From: Runella sp. MFBS21
Lineage (GTDB): Bacteria > Bacteroidota > Bacteroidia > Cytophagales > Spirosomataceae
NCBI RefSeq assembly: GCF_029433105.1
Contig: NZ_JARNTW010000002.1
Span: forward strand, 413,744 to 477,743
Direction: 5' to 3'
Length of the DNA: 64,000 nt
Shown: positions 42,022-52,355 of the stretch, one piece after another
How positions within the stretch are numbered: position 1 is the stretch's first letter
Layout of the letters: each line of letters opens with the position of its first letter
Program-made: the position numbers and the translations under genes
Notes under the pieces: model-generated
Told to the model about the DNA's origin: nothing
What the model saw: the letters and a program-made list of their open reading frames with translations, nothing else
Database searches by the model: none

Positions 42022-44823
42022 TTAGCGAATCGTGGTGATAGTTTGAATCGTAACAGGGCCTAGTAGGCCCGACTTTTTAAGAGGGAGCTGTTCCCAAGGT
42101 ACGAGGTTTTTGTTGGCTTTGATTATGTTTGTTTTGGTATATTTTTGACCTGTTATTCCGTCTCCAGTGAGGCGATTAGACCATGTATTGGCGATTTCTA
42201 TCTTGAGTATATTAGTGCCAGATTTTATGATGTTTGTGATATCCACTCGATAAGGTGGCGTCCATACAATGCCGAGCGATTGGTCATTGAGCCATACTTC
42301 TCCTACTTCGGCAATCGTGCCTAAATCAAGATATATTTTAGAAGAAGCAACTTTCGTTGTCTCAAAACGGAAGGAATGATGATAAGTGGCTCTTCCTGAA
42401 AAGTAACGAATGCCAAGATTGGAGGAAGTATCCCACGAAATCAGTTGAGGAAAAGTGGTCGTTTGAGGAGCGCCCCAGTTTTTAGGGAATCCTACTTGCC
42501 AAGGCCCGCTGAGCGTTTGGGTCTTGATTTTATTGTTAATAGACTGAGTAGTTCCTCCTTTGGTGAGCGTAAATGCTCCATTTTCCCATAAATGTACTCC
42601 TCCAGAAGTATAAATGATTTGGGGTGGCAACGAACTTAGGCCCCTTATTTTTTCAATGGGATTGACAGAAGGTGCGGTTTTAGAAAAAACCACAAAATAA
42701 GCACCCTTCGGAGGCAACGATAGCGGGAGCGTAGTGTGTGTATCGATAGATTTATAAATATTAATTGGGTAAATATTGCCTGAAATAGCATCCCATAGTT
42801 CGGGGGTTTTGTGCGGCTGCCTAAAATTACAATTGGCCGATATCCATTGGTCAGTGGTGTTTCGGACTAGATAAAAATCCATGTCGTTTTTGGAGTAATG
42901 GATATAATCTATTTCACCTTTAGCTTGGTTTGGGTAACTAAAATCAGGAGGAATAGTTAGTTTTTCGAGGATAGTGGCATAGGCGATGACTCCACCTTGG
43001 GCTTCAAGTTTTTTTAGTTTTGTCATGGCTTCTGGGTTCAGTTTTTCTCCTTTCCATAAGCTCAATACTTTGTATTTACCTACCTTAGGCAAAACCCACT
43101 CCCCATTTTCAACGGTTAAGTCTTTCAGAAGTACTTCTGTATTAATGATTTCATAATCATAGCCTTCTCCTACTTTAAAAGTCGAGTTTTTGGGTGGAAT
43201 AAGATTAGGAATCGCATCCCCATAATAGTAAAGTACATCTGCCACAAAGTTTGTTTTTTGTAAAATGTGAGAAATCCGACTCAGGTAATCATTAAATGGC
43301 TTGATGTGAGGCCACCACGTCTGACGGTCGTTGTAATGTGTCCCTGCAAAATAAGCAATGCCTGGATAACCCATTCCAGTGGGATTGTGCGTAAATCCAT
43401 GTATAACAAGACGGTTCATACCTTCGCAAAAAGCCCTGTCTGCCAAAGGTTTAAGCTGAGAGGGGCCTTCTTGCCAATCCCAATAACTCGTAAAAGCTTC
43501 TTCCTCTACTAATCCTCGCTTGTAAATATGAGATGCGGCTGCGATTTCTTTGACCAGCCACAGTAAGTCGATGATGCTGTCTTTATCAAAAAAAGTGCGA
43601 TTGTACCAAAACTCTCCGCGTGGTACATCGAGTGAGCCGAGGGCTTTGAGGGTTTCGACTGGAATATGATGTAAATGCCCAGGGCCTCCAGCTTCAGATA
43701 TGATTTTGAGGCCATGTTGATTGCAAATTTCTTTGGCTTTTCGATAATGATTATGAATCATCAATTCGGAAAGTGTATGGTCGAAATCGTGCTGAAAAGA
43801 GGCTCCCAAAGACGCTAAATACCATTCTTTATGGAAAATAGCGGGTAAAAATTTATCTAAATCATAGCCATGAAGTTGCTTAAAAGTAGCCGGTAGAGAA
43901 GGTGTCCAAGTAAATTCCTTTGCTTCATAACTAGCCAAGTACAAGTTTTTTAGCGCACTTTTACTGAAATCACCGATAAGAGGTTTGAGGCGATTGATAA
44001 AATACATGACGTGCATCCGCGTGGCAGATGAATCAAAATGATCAATGATAGGCCCCACCGACTGCGGCGTAGGTCGGATGAGTTGTTCGCCAGAATTAGA
44101 ACAAATGTATCTATAAATATCCCACTGACCTGAAGGCGGGGTCCAATTGAGTTGTTCTTTTTTAGAATCAAAAAAACGGCTGACATTGATGATTTGTGAA
44201 GTGTCTAGTACTGAACTAACACCAGATGGTAAGGCTAAGACCGCCACTTCTTCATAGTAGGCAGGTTTACCGTTTTTATCATACAAGATAGGTCGAGATT
44301 TGCCTTGCTTGTCGGGAGTGATAGTCGGAAAAGGAAGTTTTAGGGCTTGTTCTTCGTTAGCTTTGAGAGTGACTTTAGAGAAATAGAGCGTTTTGGCGGC
44401 ATGCTTTGGTGAAACCCAACTGCCGCCTGCATTCCAGCTACTAGCCAAATTGAGTCCTACTTCTAAACCTAGTTTTCCGGCCTCTTCAATCGCGAATTTG
44501 ATAGCTTTCAAAGAAGAGTCTCCCATAAAAGCGGGCCCCACCGGAATAATTTGGTGCGGGTCACTGGCGGGAGGTAAACCTATCTCAAAAATATCAACCC
44601 CACCTAAGCCTGCTTTTTTGATAGCCATTAGCTCTTCTTTCATCCTAATGGGGTCGGTATAACCATTGAGCCACCACCAGTAAACTTTAGGACGAGCTTG
44701 GTTAGGAGGATTTTTAAAATCTTGGAGCAATTGAGCTCTAAACGAATCATGGTTTTGAGCCTCACATTTGATAAAAAAGAAAGTAAGTATTGCTAAAAAC
44801 CAACATATATGAATAGGTTTCAT
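42022..44823 (-). CDS. GH106 alpha-L-rhamnosidase
   Basis: A 933-residue secreted enzyme of family GH106. It begins with a signal peptide ending KCEAQ. The conserved opening (QARPKVYWWWLNGYTDPIRMKEELMAIKKAGLGGVDIFEIG) and LNLASSWNAGGSWVSP are diagnostic, with VEEEAFTSYWDW, NRLVIHGFTHNPTG and a C-terminal jelly-roll domain (KIYLDLGTIAEVGEVWLND, GIVWTPPYRVDIT). It removes terminal rhamnose from glycans such as rhamnogalacturonan or glycoconjugates. Its neighbours include an unknown large protein, SusD and SusC. Confidence 0.94.
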   Translation of the reverse strand: MKPIHICWFLAILTFFFIKCEAQNHDSFRAQLLQDFKNPPNQARPKVYWWWLNGYTDPIRMKEELMAIKKAGLGGVDIFEIGLPPASDPHQIIPVGPAFMGDSSLKAIKFAIEEAGKLGLEVGLNLASSWNAGGSWVSPKHAAKTLYFSKVTLKANEEQALKLPFPTITPDKQGKSRPILYDKNGKPAYYEEVAVLALPSGVSSVLDTSQIINVSRFFDSKKEQLNWTPPSGQWDIYRYICSNSGEQLIRPTPQSVGPIIDHFDSSATRMHVMYFINRLKPLIGDFSKSALKNLYLASYEAKEFTWTPSLPATFKQLHGYDLDKFLPAIFHKEWYLASLGASFQHDFDHTLSELMIHNHYRKAKEICNQHGLKIISEAGGPGHLHHIPVETLKALGSLDVPRGEFWYNRTFFDKDSIIDLLWLVKEIAAASHIYKRGLVEEEAFTSYWDWQEGPSQLKPLADRAFCEGMNRLVIHGFTHNPTGMGYPGIAYFAGTHYNDRQTWWPHIKPFNDYLSRISHILQKTNFVADVLYYYGDAIPNLIPPKNSTFKVGEGYDYEIINTEVLLKDLTVENGEWVLPKVGKYKVLSLWKGEKLNPEAMTKLKKLEAQGGVIAYATILEKLTIPPDFSYPNQAKGEIDYIHYSKNDMDFYLVRNTTDQWISANCNFRQPHKTPELWDAISGNIYPINIYKSIDTHTTLPLSLPPKGAYFVVFSKTAPSVNPIEKIRGLSSLPPQIIYTSGGVHLWENGAFTLTKGGTTQSINNKIKTQTLSGPWQVGFPKNWGAPQTTTFPQLISWDTSSNLGIRYFSGRATYHHSFRFETTKVASSKIYLDLGTIAEVGEVWLNDQSLGIVWTPPYRVDITNIIKSGTNILKIEIANTWSNRLTGDGITGQKYTKTNIIKANKNLVPWEQLPLKKSGLLGPVTIQTITTIR

Positions 44824-44940
44824 ACCTTTCAGGAGATTAAGAAAGTTGTAGAAAGCAAAAAGAAAAGTAAGTACAAACTATTTAGATTGCATTTGCCCTT
44901 GTCGAAGAAAGCGTTTATGTACTTTTAGAGAATAAAGTAA

Positions 44941-47475
44941 TTACCAAAAAGCGACCAATTCGCCGCTTACATTTTCTACTACATAGTGTTTGCCGTATTT
45001 GGGGTCACCTAATTTGAAAGGAGTGCTTCCGCTTTTCCAAGGATAGCGAGTATTGGTATAAACCCGCAAGTCCTTTTCCGATACATTGTCGTCAGGATAA
45101 ATCCGAACTGTCGCATTTTTGAGACCTGTCAGCCGTACACATCGCTTCATGTATTCAATGCCCGAAGTCATTTCTTGGCAAGAAATGATACCGTCAGTTT
45201 GCTCCACAAAAAAGCGACTTTCGCGATGCCACGCTTTGGGCAAATGATAGATAGAATAGCCCTTTTCTAATTCGGTTTCATAGCCTGTCAATAAAGGTGC
45301 ACCTTGCGGTAGTTTGAAACGGTGAGTAAGAGTCGTATTGGGACAATAACCCGATAAAAAGAAGCCATTGCTGCTGCGAGAAATCGTCAAAACGGGATTT
45401 TTGACCGCAGGGTTACGCTTATCAAGGCGATAATCCCAGCCAAACTCTTTGAGCACGTAGCGAAGGAGCAGCGGGCCAGTGAAAAGTTTTTCGGGGTCGT
45501 CGGGTGTGAGGAGTTTGCCGCCCGTAAATTTACTGGAATTGGTACCGCGTACATAGGCGATTTTGCCACCGTTCCAGTTGGGGGCTTCTCGTATCCAGAC
45601 CACATCGCGCGAGTGATTACCTTGGGTCATTTGGGCTAAAACACGCGTATCGTTTGCCGAACTAGCCACAGTACTACGCACTCCTCCTCCCGAAAACAAG
45701 GCAGTATGCATGATTTTATCGGGGGCTTTTTGATCCAAAACATCCGTGAGAATAGAAGACTTTAGGGTAAATTCGCCTTCCAAGGCAGGTGCATTTTTGA
45801 GGTTGAGTAATTGCTGAAACGCTTCACTTGCTTCATCGGCAGGACCATAAATGAGCAATTTGCCGCCACGTTCGACAAACGAAATCAATTGCTTTTCATA
45901 AGTTGAGCCAGCTTCGGGTACAATGCTGACCAGCACCGATTCATTGAAAAAGTTGGGATTGGTAGTGATTACTTTTTGAAACGAACGCGTCGAAACCACG
46001 GTATTGAGCGGAAAACCGTTGTTAATCGCCTGACGGATAAGCCAATCGCCATAATAAATCTCTTCGATTCGTTTGGGCTGCGTATAGGCCCAACGATGGT
46101 ATTCTTCAAAAGGATATACCCATACTAGTGGCCCTGGCGCTGTGGGGGAGTCGTAGCGCGCTTTTAAGATGTGCGGGGTTACTTCGTCAGGAACTTGAGT
46201 GGGTAATTCGCCGTAAGAATTATCGGCTGTTAAGAAATTCAGGTGTGTTGGCAATTTGATTTCTCCTCTAGCATTGATACGCGCTACCGACATAGGCAGG
46301 TAGATGTCGTGTGGTTCTTGGCCGTAGCGGTCGAGCCACGGGCTATTGACCCACCACGGGTCATGGGTATAGTAGCGAAACAAATACCGCTCGTCGGGTA
46401 GCTCTGCCATGCGCGACATATAGCCTACCATTTCCAACCCAAAATCGCCGTCAAGGGCCGCCCAAGGCGAATTGGGAGGAGGAAGCATGTTGTATTTTCC
46501 ACCATAAATCTGCTGTAAATCTACGCCATCGCGGGCCAAATCCGCCCCAGTAGAGAGATTAGTGCCGCGCGTCTGTATCTGAAAATGAGGACATTCTTTT
46601 CGAAATAAATTCCAGAAATTAGTGATTTTGGCTTTGATGTCGGGTAGCTTTTCAGGCTGAAAAGCGGTGCCTGTGAAAGTAGCGCCTGTGGATGACCAAC
46701 CTTCTACGCCAAAGCCGAAGCCATTGCTCAACCAAATATAATCATAGCCCAAATCCTTGAGAAAATGTTGGCTTTGGCGACCCAAAAATGTCCCAAAAGG
46801 AGTATCGGCAGGGATACCTTTGGGGAAACCCGCGTAGGGTGTTTTGTCGGCGTTGAGGGTGGCGTAGCAGCTTACCATGGTTTTGTGTCCCATGGCATTT
46901 CCCCCCAAAATTTCAGGGTGTTTTTTGTACTTAAATTCTGATTTGGCAAATTCTGGCCCAGGGTCAAAAGTCGCTCCTATCAAAATAGGTTTGCCCGTGA
47001 TGCGCCTTCCCGTTTCTTTGAGGGTTTGGATGATGTATTTTAAATCTCCATAAGTAAACTTAGGTGGATTTTCCATGTAGATATAAGCCCGTTCGTGCAG
47101 CGAAAGCTCTTTGGGGTCGGAACCTACTTCGTGGTTGGTATTGGGATTGCCTATGTAGCGAGCCCATTCGAGAGGTTGGGTGAGCGAGCCTTTATAGTCC
47201 AAAATCTCTGAGCCATCGGAAGTCCACAGCATCACCGATACGGTGTCGGTATGTCGTAGCAAGGCATGCCATTGTGTAAACAACTCTTTCGCAACATCCT
47301 GAATATAAGCCTTATCGTTTTTCTTGAACGGTTTGAGCGATAGTTCCAGCGTGATGTTGTTGAAGGGTTTTCCCTTCAAAGTAGTATTGTCGAGATTAGG
47401 GGTATCAAAGGAAGATGTAAAGCCGCCTATCAAGCAAAAAACCAAGGATGCAAGAGAAAAAATAGATAAACGCAT
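44941..47475 (-). CDS. Large secreted protein, probable glycosidase-like, unknown family
   Basis: An 844-residue exported protein, signal peptide about residues 1-22. I do not recognise the family. The N-terminal two thirds has the look of a TIM barrel: ITLELSLKPF, VMLWTSDGSE, YDYIWLSNGFGFGVEGW, FQIQTRGTN, LFRYYTHDPWWVNSPWLDRYGQ. Around residues 500-610 a glutaminase-amidotransferase-like strand-turn pattern (VSIVPEAGSTYEKQLISFVERGGKLLIYGPADE) recalls the trimerisation domain of GH42-type enzymes. The C-terminal part is beta-rich. It lies between SusD and GH106, so a role in glycan cleavage is likely (inference). Confidence 0.75.
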   Translation of the reverse strand: MRLSIFSLASLVFCLIGGFTSSFDTPNLDNTTLKGKPFNNITLELSLKPFKKNDKAYIQDVAKELFTQWHALLRHTDTVSVMLWTSDGSEILDYKGSLTQPLEWARYIGNPNTNHEVGSDPKELSLHERAYIYMENPPKFTYGDLKYIIQTLKETGRRITGKPILIGATFDPGPEFAKSEFKYKKHPEILGGNAMGHKTMVSCYATLNADKTPYAGFPKGIPADTPFGTFLGRQSQHFLKDLGYDYIWLSNGFGFGVEGWSSTGATFTGTAFQPEKLPDIKAKITNFWNLFRKECPHFQIQTRGTNLSTGADLARDGVDLQQIYGGKYNMLPPPNSPWAALDGDFGLEMVGYMSRMAELPDERYLFRYYTHDPWWVNSPWLDRYGQEPHDIYLPMSVARINARGEIKLPTHLNFLTADNSYGELPTQVPDEVTPHILKARYDSPTAPGPLVWVYPFEEYHRWAYTQPKRIEEIYYGDWLIRQAINNGFPLNTVVSTRSFQKVITTNPNFFNESVLVSIVPEAGSTYEKQLISFVERGGKLLIYGPADEASEAFQQLLNLKNAPALEGEFTLKSSILTDVLDQKAPDKIMHTALFSGGGVRSTVASSANDTRVLAQMTQGNHSRDVVWIREAPNWNGGKIAYVRGTNSSKFTGGKLLTPDDPEKLFTGPLLLRYVLKEFGWDYRLDKRNPAVKNPVLTISRSSNGFFLSGYCPNTTLTHRFKLPQGAPLLTGYETELEKGYSIYHLPKAWHRESRFFVEQTDGIISCQEMTSGIEYMKRCVRLTGLKNATVRIYPDDNVSEKDLRVYTNTRYPWKSGSTPFKLGDPKYGKHYVVENVSGELVAFW

Positions 47476-47602
47476 AATGCTCAGTTTTGGAAGTTTGTTT
47501 AGGAAAGAAACAAAGTCGCTTATTCTGAATTAGGAAAGCAAAAAAAATAGGAGTGACTACTCCCTAAGCAGTAAATAAAACCGCTTAGGGAATAGTAAGT
47601 TC

Positions 47603-49045
47603 CTAATAGCCAGTGTTTTGTTTGACGAGAGAGGGGTTCAAGTCAACTTCATTTTGAGGAATCGGGAAAATAAGCTCAAAATCATCTACTTTAAAATTGA
47701 GTTTTAAGCTTTCATAGTGAGCGTTGAGGATGGTTTTGGCGCGGTCGGTACGGACTAAATCAAACCAACGATGCCCTTCATGAAGAAATTCCACACGGCG
47801 TTCTTTTTCGATAGCTACCCGTAAAGTAGCTTGCGTAAGCCCTTCTGGATTGGCGAGTTTGGCGCGTTGACGTATCATCGCTAAATAGGGCAAAGCGTCG
47901 GTCGTTTTGTTTTGCTCGTTCAATACTTCTGCATACATCAATAGTACATCGGCGTATCGCAGGGGCATAAAAGTGATAGTACCGTCCGACAAATCGATTG
48001 CCTTGAAGTCGACAAATTTTAGACCATAACGACTATATGATTTTTTGCCACCTATCAGCAAAACCGAATCGCTGACCGAAGCGGCTTTTCGGGCATCCCC
48101 ATTTTCGTAAGCTCGTATCAAATCTAAAGTAGGCACGATACGCCCAGAACCTTGAAGATTGTTGGTAAAAATGGCCATACTAGTAATGGCGGGTGTAAAC
48201 AAAGCCGAATAGTTGTTTCCCAGACTACGTCCTGCTACAAATTGCACCTCAAAAATAGACTCAGCCAAATTGTTATTGCCGTTGGTAAACAATGTTTTAT
48301 AATCATTGACTAGATTGTAAGACTTACTATCAATGACTTCCTTGAGTTTGACAGCGGCTAAGTCGTAGTTTTTGAGGGTAAGATGGACTTTGCCTAGGAG
48401 AGCTTTCACCGTAAGACGCGATGCTTTGGTCTTATCGCTGTTGAGTGTAGTGGGGAGTAGCGTTTCTGCATCGGCCAAATCCGCCAAAATTAATTTGTAG
48501 ATTTCCTCTTTGGGCTTGAGAGATATATCAGCAGCGGCTACTTGCGAAGGACTACTGTAGGTTTCCGTAATGAGGGGAACATTGCCATAGAGTCGTACCA
48601 AATAAAAATAACTGAAAGCCCTCAAAAATTTGGCTTCTCCCTTGATACGGTCTTTGGTTGTTTGGTCAAAATTGACGGCATCAATTCGGGTGAGAATCGC
48701 ATTGCTTCGCGAAATAGTATATAAGCAAGTACTCCAGACTGAGCGCACAAATCCATTGGTAGAAGTGACGGCATTTTGGTCCATTTGCATCTCGTCGGTT
48801 GAGGGAGACGACCATTGTATTTCGGTATTGTCGGTCGAAAGTTCTGTCAAATACAAAATAGCACTGCCACTAAATAGCCCCCTGAAAGTACTGTAGACGC
48901 CTGTAAGGGCTGTTTCAAAATCATTTTGGTTTTTGTAAAATGTTTGATCACTGATTTGATACTCAGGTGCCAACGCCAAAAAATCTTTGCATGACGTCGC
49001 AGAGAGCGTCATGATGAATAATAATATTACTAATTGCTTTTTCAT
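47603..49045 (-). CDS. SusD/RagB-type glycan-binding lipoprotein
   Basis: A 480-residue lipoprotein with lipobox SATSC (Cys19). Motifs are NQNDFETALTGVYSTFR, KGEAKFLRAFSYFYLVRLYGNVPL, YADVLLMYAEVLNE and FLHEGHRWFDLVRT. It lies 26 bp after SusC. It is the surface partner of the SusC at 49072. Confidence 0.96.
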   Translation of the reverse strand: MKKQLVILLFIMTLSATSCKDFLALAPEYQISDQTFYKNQNDFETALTGVYSTFRGLFSGSAILYLTELSTDNTEIQWSSPSTDEMQMDQNAVTSTNGFVRSVWSTCLYTISRSNAILTRIDAVNFDQTTKDRIKGEAKFLRAFSYFYLVRLYGNVPLITETYSSPSQVAAADISLKPKEEIYKLILADLADAETLLPTTLNSDKTKASRLTVKALLGKVHLTLKNYDLAAVKLKEVIDSKSYNLVNDYKTLFTNGNNNLAESIFEVQFVAGRSLGNNYSALFTPAITSMAIFTNNLQGSGRIVPTLDLIRAYENGDARKAASVSDSVLLIGGKKSYSRYGLKFVDFKAIDLSDGTITFMPLRYADVLLMYAEVLNEQNKTTDALPYLAMIRQRAKLANPEGLTQATLRVAIEKERRVEFLHEGHRWFDLVRTDRAKTILNAHYESLKLNFKVDDFELIFPIPQNEVDLNPSLVKQNTGY

Positions 49046-49071
49046 AGTTGTAAGGCTGATCAAATCGTAGA

Positions 49072-52000
49072 TTAGAAGGTTACTTTGAGTCCAACGGTGT
49101 AAGTGCGCGGATTAGGATACGCAAAGAAATCAATACCACTACGAGCGATGTTGTCGCCAGTGGTGCTTCCTTCGGGGTCATAGCCTGGATACTTCGTAAA
49201 AGTGTATAGATTGGTGACGTCGCCATACAGGGAGAGCGCTTGGAGTTTTAGTTTAGTTGCAATCGCCTGCGGAAAAGCATAAGAAAGATTAACATTTCGG
49301 ATACGTACGTAGGAGCCGTCAAAAAGATATTTGGTTGTGCCAGCACTAAACCCAAAAGCGTAATCATTACGAATAGCCCGTGAAAACTGCCCCGACCCAG
49401 GGTTTGATTCTGAGCGCCAACGGTTGTTCATAATAGCTAGCTGATTTTGTACACCGGCCCCATTGAGCGATACTTCGCCTCCTTGAAAATAAATTTCGTT
49501 GCCTTGTGAGCCATTTATACTGATATTAAGACGGAGGTTTTTATACGAAAACTGATTGCCAAGTCCCCATGTAAAATCAGGCCAGGGGGTTCCTACGATG
49601 GTGCGGTCGGCGCTTGTAACGGTGCCATTCCCGTCTGCATCTTCAAAACGATAATCGCCAGGTTGAACGCGTGGGTGTTGTTTGGGACTGTTGTTGACTT
49701 CTTCTTGGTTTTGAAACACTCCCAAGATATTAAGTAATCGGAAACTCGAAATAGGATATCCTACTTGGGCTACTTGATAATCGGAGGTGGCGAGGCGAGC
49801 GGTTTCAGCATTGAGTGCTAGCACTTTGTTACGATTCCAACTGATGTTGAAATCTGTATTCCATTGAAAAGCCCCTCTATTAATATTTTGGGAATTGAGT
49901 GTAAGTTCTAACCCTTTGTTTTCGACTTCTCCGATGTTCTGAAGGGAGCTACTAAAGCCAGAGGCGGCAGGTAAAATGACGTTGAGAAGTAGATTTTTCT
50001 TATGGGCTCGGTAAGCATCTACGGTAAGCGAAAGTCGGTTTTGAAACAAAGATACATCCATACCCAAGTTGGTTTGGACGGATTGTTCCCAGGTCAACAC
50101 ATCGTTAGACAAACTAGTAGGTACCACTCCCGAAATAACTTGACCATTGGATACATTTCTCGATATTCCTAGCAAACCTTGACTTGCATAGTTGGGAATG
50201 AGGTTGTTGCCAGATATTCCGTAGCTTGCTCTAATTTTGAGATCTGACACAAATTTTATTCCGCGCATAAAATCTTCATCTGATAGTCGATAGGCGGCAG
50301 AAAAAGACGGGAAAGTACCCCAGCGGTTTTTGAGTCCGAAGCGAGAACTTCCGTCTTGACGTATTGTAGCTGTGAAAAGATACTTGCCCGCCAAAGTATA
50401 ATTGGCCCTTGCTAACCAAGATAGCATCGACCACTCGCTTTTATAATTAGTACCTGAAGTAACGGCCCCCGCAGCCAGATATTTAACGTCATCGGTCGGA
50501 AAATCTGATGCGCCCGCTTGTACTACATCGTCCGTATTTTTTTGAGCCGTAAAACCTACCAAAAAGTCCACATCGTGTTGCGTACCAAATTTATGACGAT
50601 AGTTTAACGTGTTTTCGTTGAGCCAGTTGAGGCTTTTTATTTCAAATACGCCAGCAGTAGCAGCACCCGTACGGCTAGTAGCCAATCCTACCTTAGAAGA
50701 TTTCCAGAGTCTAGTAATATTGTTAGAATAATTGACTCCTACCGAAGATTTAAAAACCAATCCCGGTGCCAATTCATATTGGAGATAATTGTTAGTAAAA
50801 ACGTTGGTATTGTTGCGGTTGTCGGAAAACTCGGCTGCGATAATGAGCGGATGCTCTACTGGAATACCTGTAGGGCTCGAAAACTCCGAATAATAATTGC
50901 CACTAGCATCATAAATAGGAATGGTAGGGTCACTAGCTAGCGCTGCCGAGATAAGGCCGCGATGTTGTAAGTGGCCTTCTGCTCTTGCAAAATCTCCATA
51001 AGAGTGCGCTCCCGAAAAAGAAGCCCCAATTTTAAGTTTTTCGGTGAGTTGGGCATCGATGTTGGTACGTAAAGTGAATTTTTTAAAATTAGAACCAATG
51101 ACAATTCCTTTTTGGTCAAAAAAGCCTCCTGATACATAATAGCTCACATCTCTGCTAGTGCCACTGGTAGAGAGCTGATAGTTTTGGACCAATCCCGACT
51201 GAAAAATCACATCTTGCCAGTCGGTGCCATTTTGGATTTGGGAAGGATTTCTAAATTCGGGCTTTACTTGGGTGGCAGTGCTCCGAACGTTGTTGGCATC
51301 AGTGGCTTTTCCTCCTGCAAAAACCCAAGCATTGTCGCGCCCTTCTGCTACATATTCGGCATACTGTTGCGGGCTAAGCAAGTCGAGTTTTTTGGCAAGT
51401 TGTTGAATACCCGTCGAGTGTTCAAACGTAATAGTGGGTTTACCTACTTTTCCTCTTTTGGTTGTAATAATCACTACTCCATTGGCACCCCGTGAGCCAT
51501 AAATAGCGGTGGCAGAGGCATCTTTGAGTACTTGTATTGATTCAATGTCGGAAGGATTGATCGTACTCAGGGGGTTGATGCGGTTGGTGGCACTGCTATT
51601 GGCGATGTTGCTAGCGGAGTACGAACTAGAGGCAAAAGAGCTGAGATCAGAACCACCCCCTCCAGTACCTATGGCGTATCCATCCACAACATATAGTGGT
51701 GAATTACCCCCGGTGATTGAACTAATACCCCTAATGACCACATTCACATTGCCACCAGGTGCCCCAGATGTTTGGGTAATTTGTACTCCTGCTACCTTGC
51801 CTTGCATCATTTGGTCTACACTCGTGGCTGAGGGTACTGGCACTAAATCTTTGTTGGAAAGATTAACAATGGAGCCAGTGAGGTCTTTTTTTCGTTGAGT
51901 TCCATACCCCACCACTACTACATCTTGAAGTTGCTGTTGGTTAGGCTGTAAAATGATGTTGATTTCAGAGCGATTAGCTACGGGGATTTCTTGAAGGGTG

Positions 52001-52269
52001 TATCCGATAAAGCTCACCACAATCACGGCATTGCTTGGGACATTGAGCTTAAAATTTCCTGAAGCATCAGACGTAGTACCATTGGTCGTACCTTTTTCGG
52101 TAATGGTTGCTCCCACCAACGGCCCTCCATCATCGGAAGCCGTAATTTTGCCAGAGAGCAGCGAACGAGCCGTAGATTGGGCGGCTGCATAATAGGCAGT
52201 GCTTACCCAAAGACTCAGCATGCAGCCTATGACCCATAGGCGCAAATGGTTGAATAAACAGATTTTCAT
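49072..52269 (-). CDS. SusC/RagA TonB-dependent receptor without STN domain
   Basis: A 1,065-residue outer-membrane transporter. Signal peptide ends about residue 30 (YYAAAQS). It lacks the STN domain of the other SusC in this window and opens with a carboxypeptidase-like domain (LSGKITASDDGGPLVGATITEKGTTNGTTSDASGNFKLNVP). The plug (VVVGYGTQRKKDLTGSI, PLYVVDGYAIG, ATAIYGSRGANGVVIITTKRG) and barrel follow, ending VGLKVTF. Without STN it cannot signal to FecR, so a different regulator controls this locus. Confidence 0.96.
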   Translation of the reverse strand: MKICLFNHLRLWVIGCMLSLWVSTAYYAAAQSTARSLLSGKITASDDGGPLVGATITEKGTTNGTTSDASGNFKLNVPSNAVIVVSFIGYTLQEIPVANRSEINIILQPNQQQLQDVVVVGYGTQRKKDLTGSIVNLSNKDLVPVPSATSVDQMMQGKVAGVQITQTSGAPGGNVNVVIRGISSITGGNSPLYVVDGYAIGTGGGGSDLSSFASSSYSASNIANSSATNRINPLSTINPSDIESIQVLKDASATAIYGSRGANGVVIITTKRGKVGKPTITFEHSTGIQQLAKKLDLLSPQQYAEYVAEGRDNAWVFAGGKATDANNVRSTATQVKPEFRNPSQIQNGTDWQDVIFQSGLVQNYQLSTSGTSRDVSYYVSGGFFDQKGIVIGSNFKKFTLRTNIDAQLTEKLKIGASFSGAHSYGDFARAEGHLQHRGLISAALASDPTIPIYDASGNYYSEFSSPTGIPVEHPLIIAAEFSDNRNNTNVFTNNYLQYELAPGLVFKSSVGVNYSNNITRLWKSSKVGLATSRTGAATAGVFEIKSLNWLNENTLNYRHKFGTQHDVDFLVGFTAQKNTDDVVQAGASDFPTDDVKYLAAGAVTSGTNYKSEWSMLSWLARANYTLAGKYLFTATIRQDGSSRFGLKNRWGTFPSFSAAYRLSDEDFMRGIKFVSDLKIRASYGISGNNLIPNYASQGLLGISRNVSNGQVISGVVPTSLSNDVLTWEQSVQTNLGMDVSLFQNRLSLTVDAYRAHKKNLLLNVILPAASGFSSSLQNIGEVENKGLELTLNSQNINRGAFQWNTDFNISWNRNKVLALNAETARLATSDYQVAQVGYPISSFRLLNILGVFQNQEEVNNSPKQHPRVQPGDYRFEDADGNGTVTSADRTIVGTPWPDFTWGLGNQFSYKNLRLNISINGSQGNEIYFQGGEVSLNGAGVQNQLAIMNNRWRSESNPGSGQFSRAIRNDYAFGFSAGTTKYLFDGSYVRIRNVNLSYAFPQAIATKLKLQALSLYGDVTNLYTFTKYPGYDPEGSTTGDNIARSGIDFFAYPNPRTYTVGLKVTF

Positions 52270-52355
52270 GATTTAGGACTTTTTAGGGTTTTTGCAATAG
52301 GAATACGCTATGTAGAAGTGTTAATTGATTGATTAGTAATGAAATAATGGCAGTG

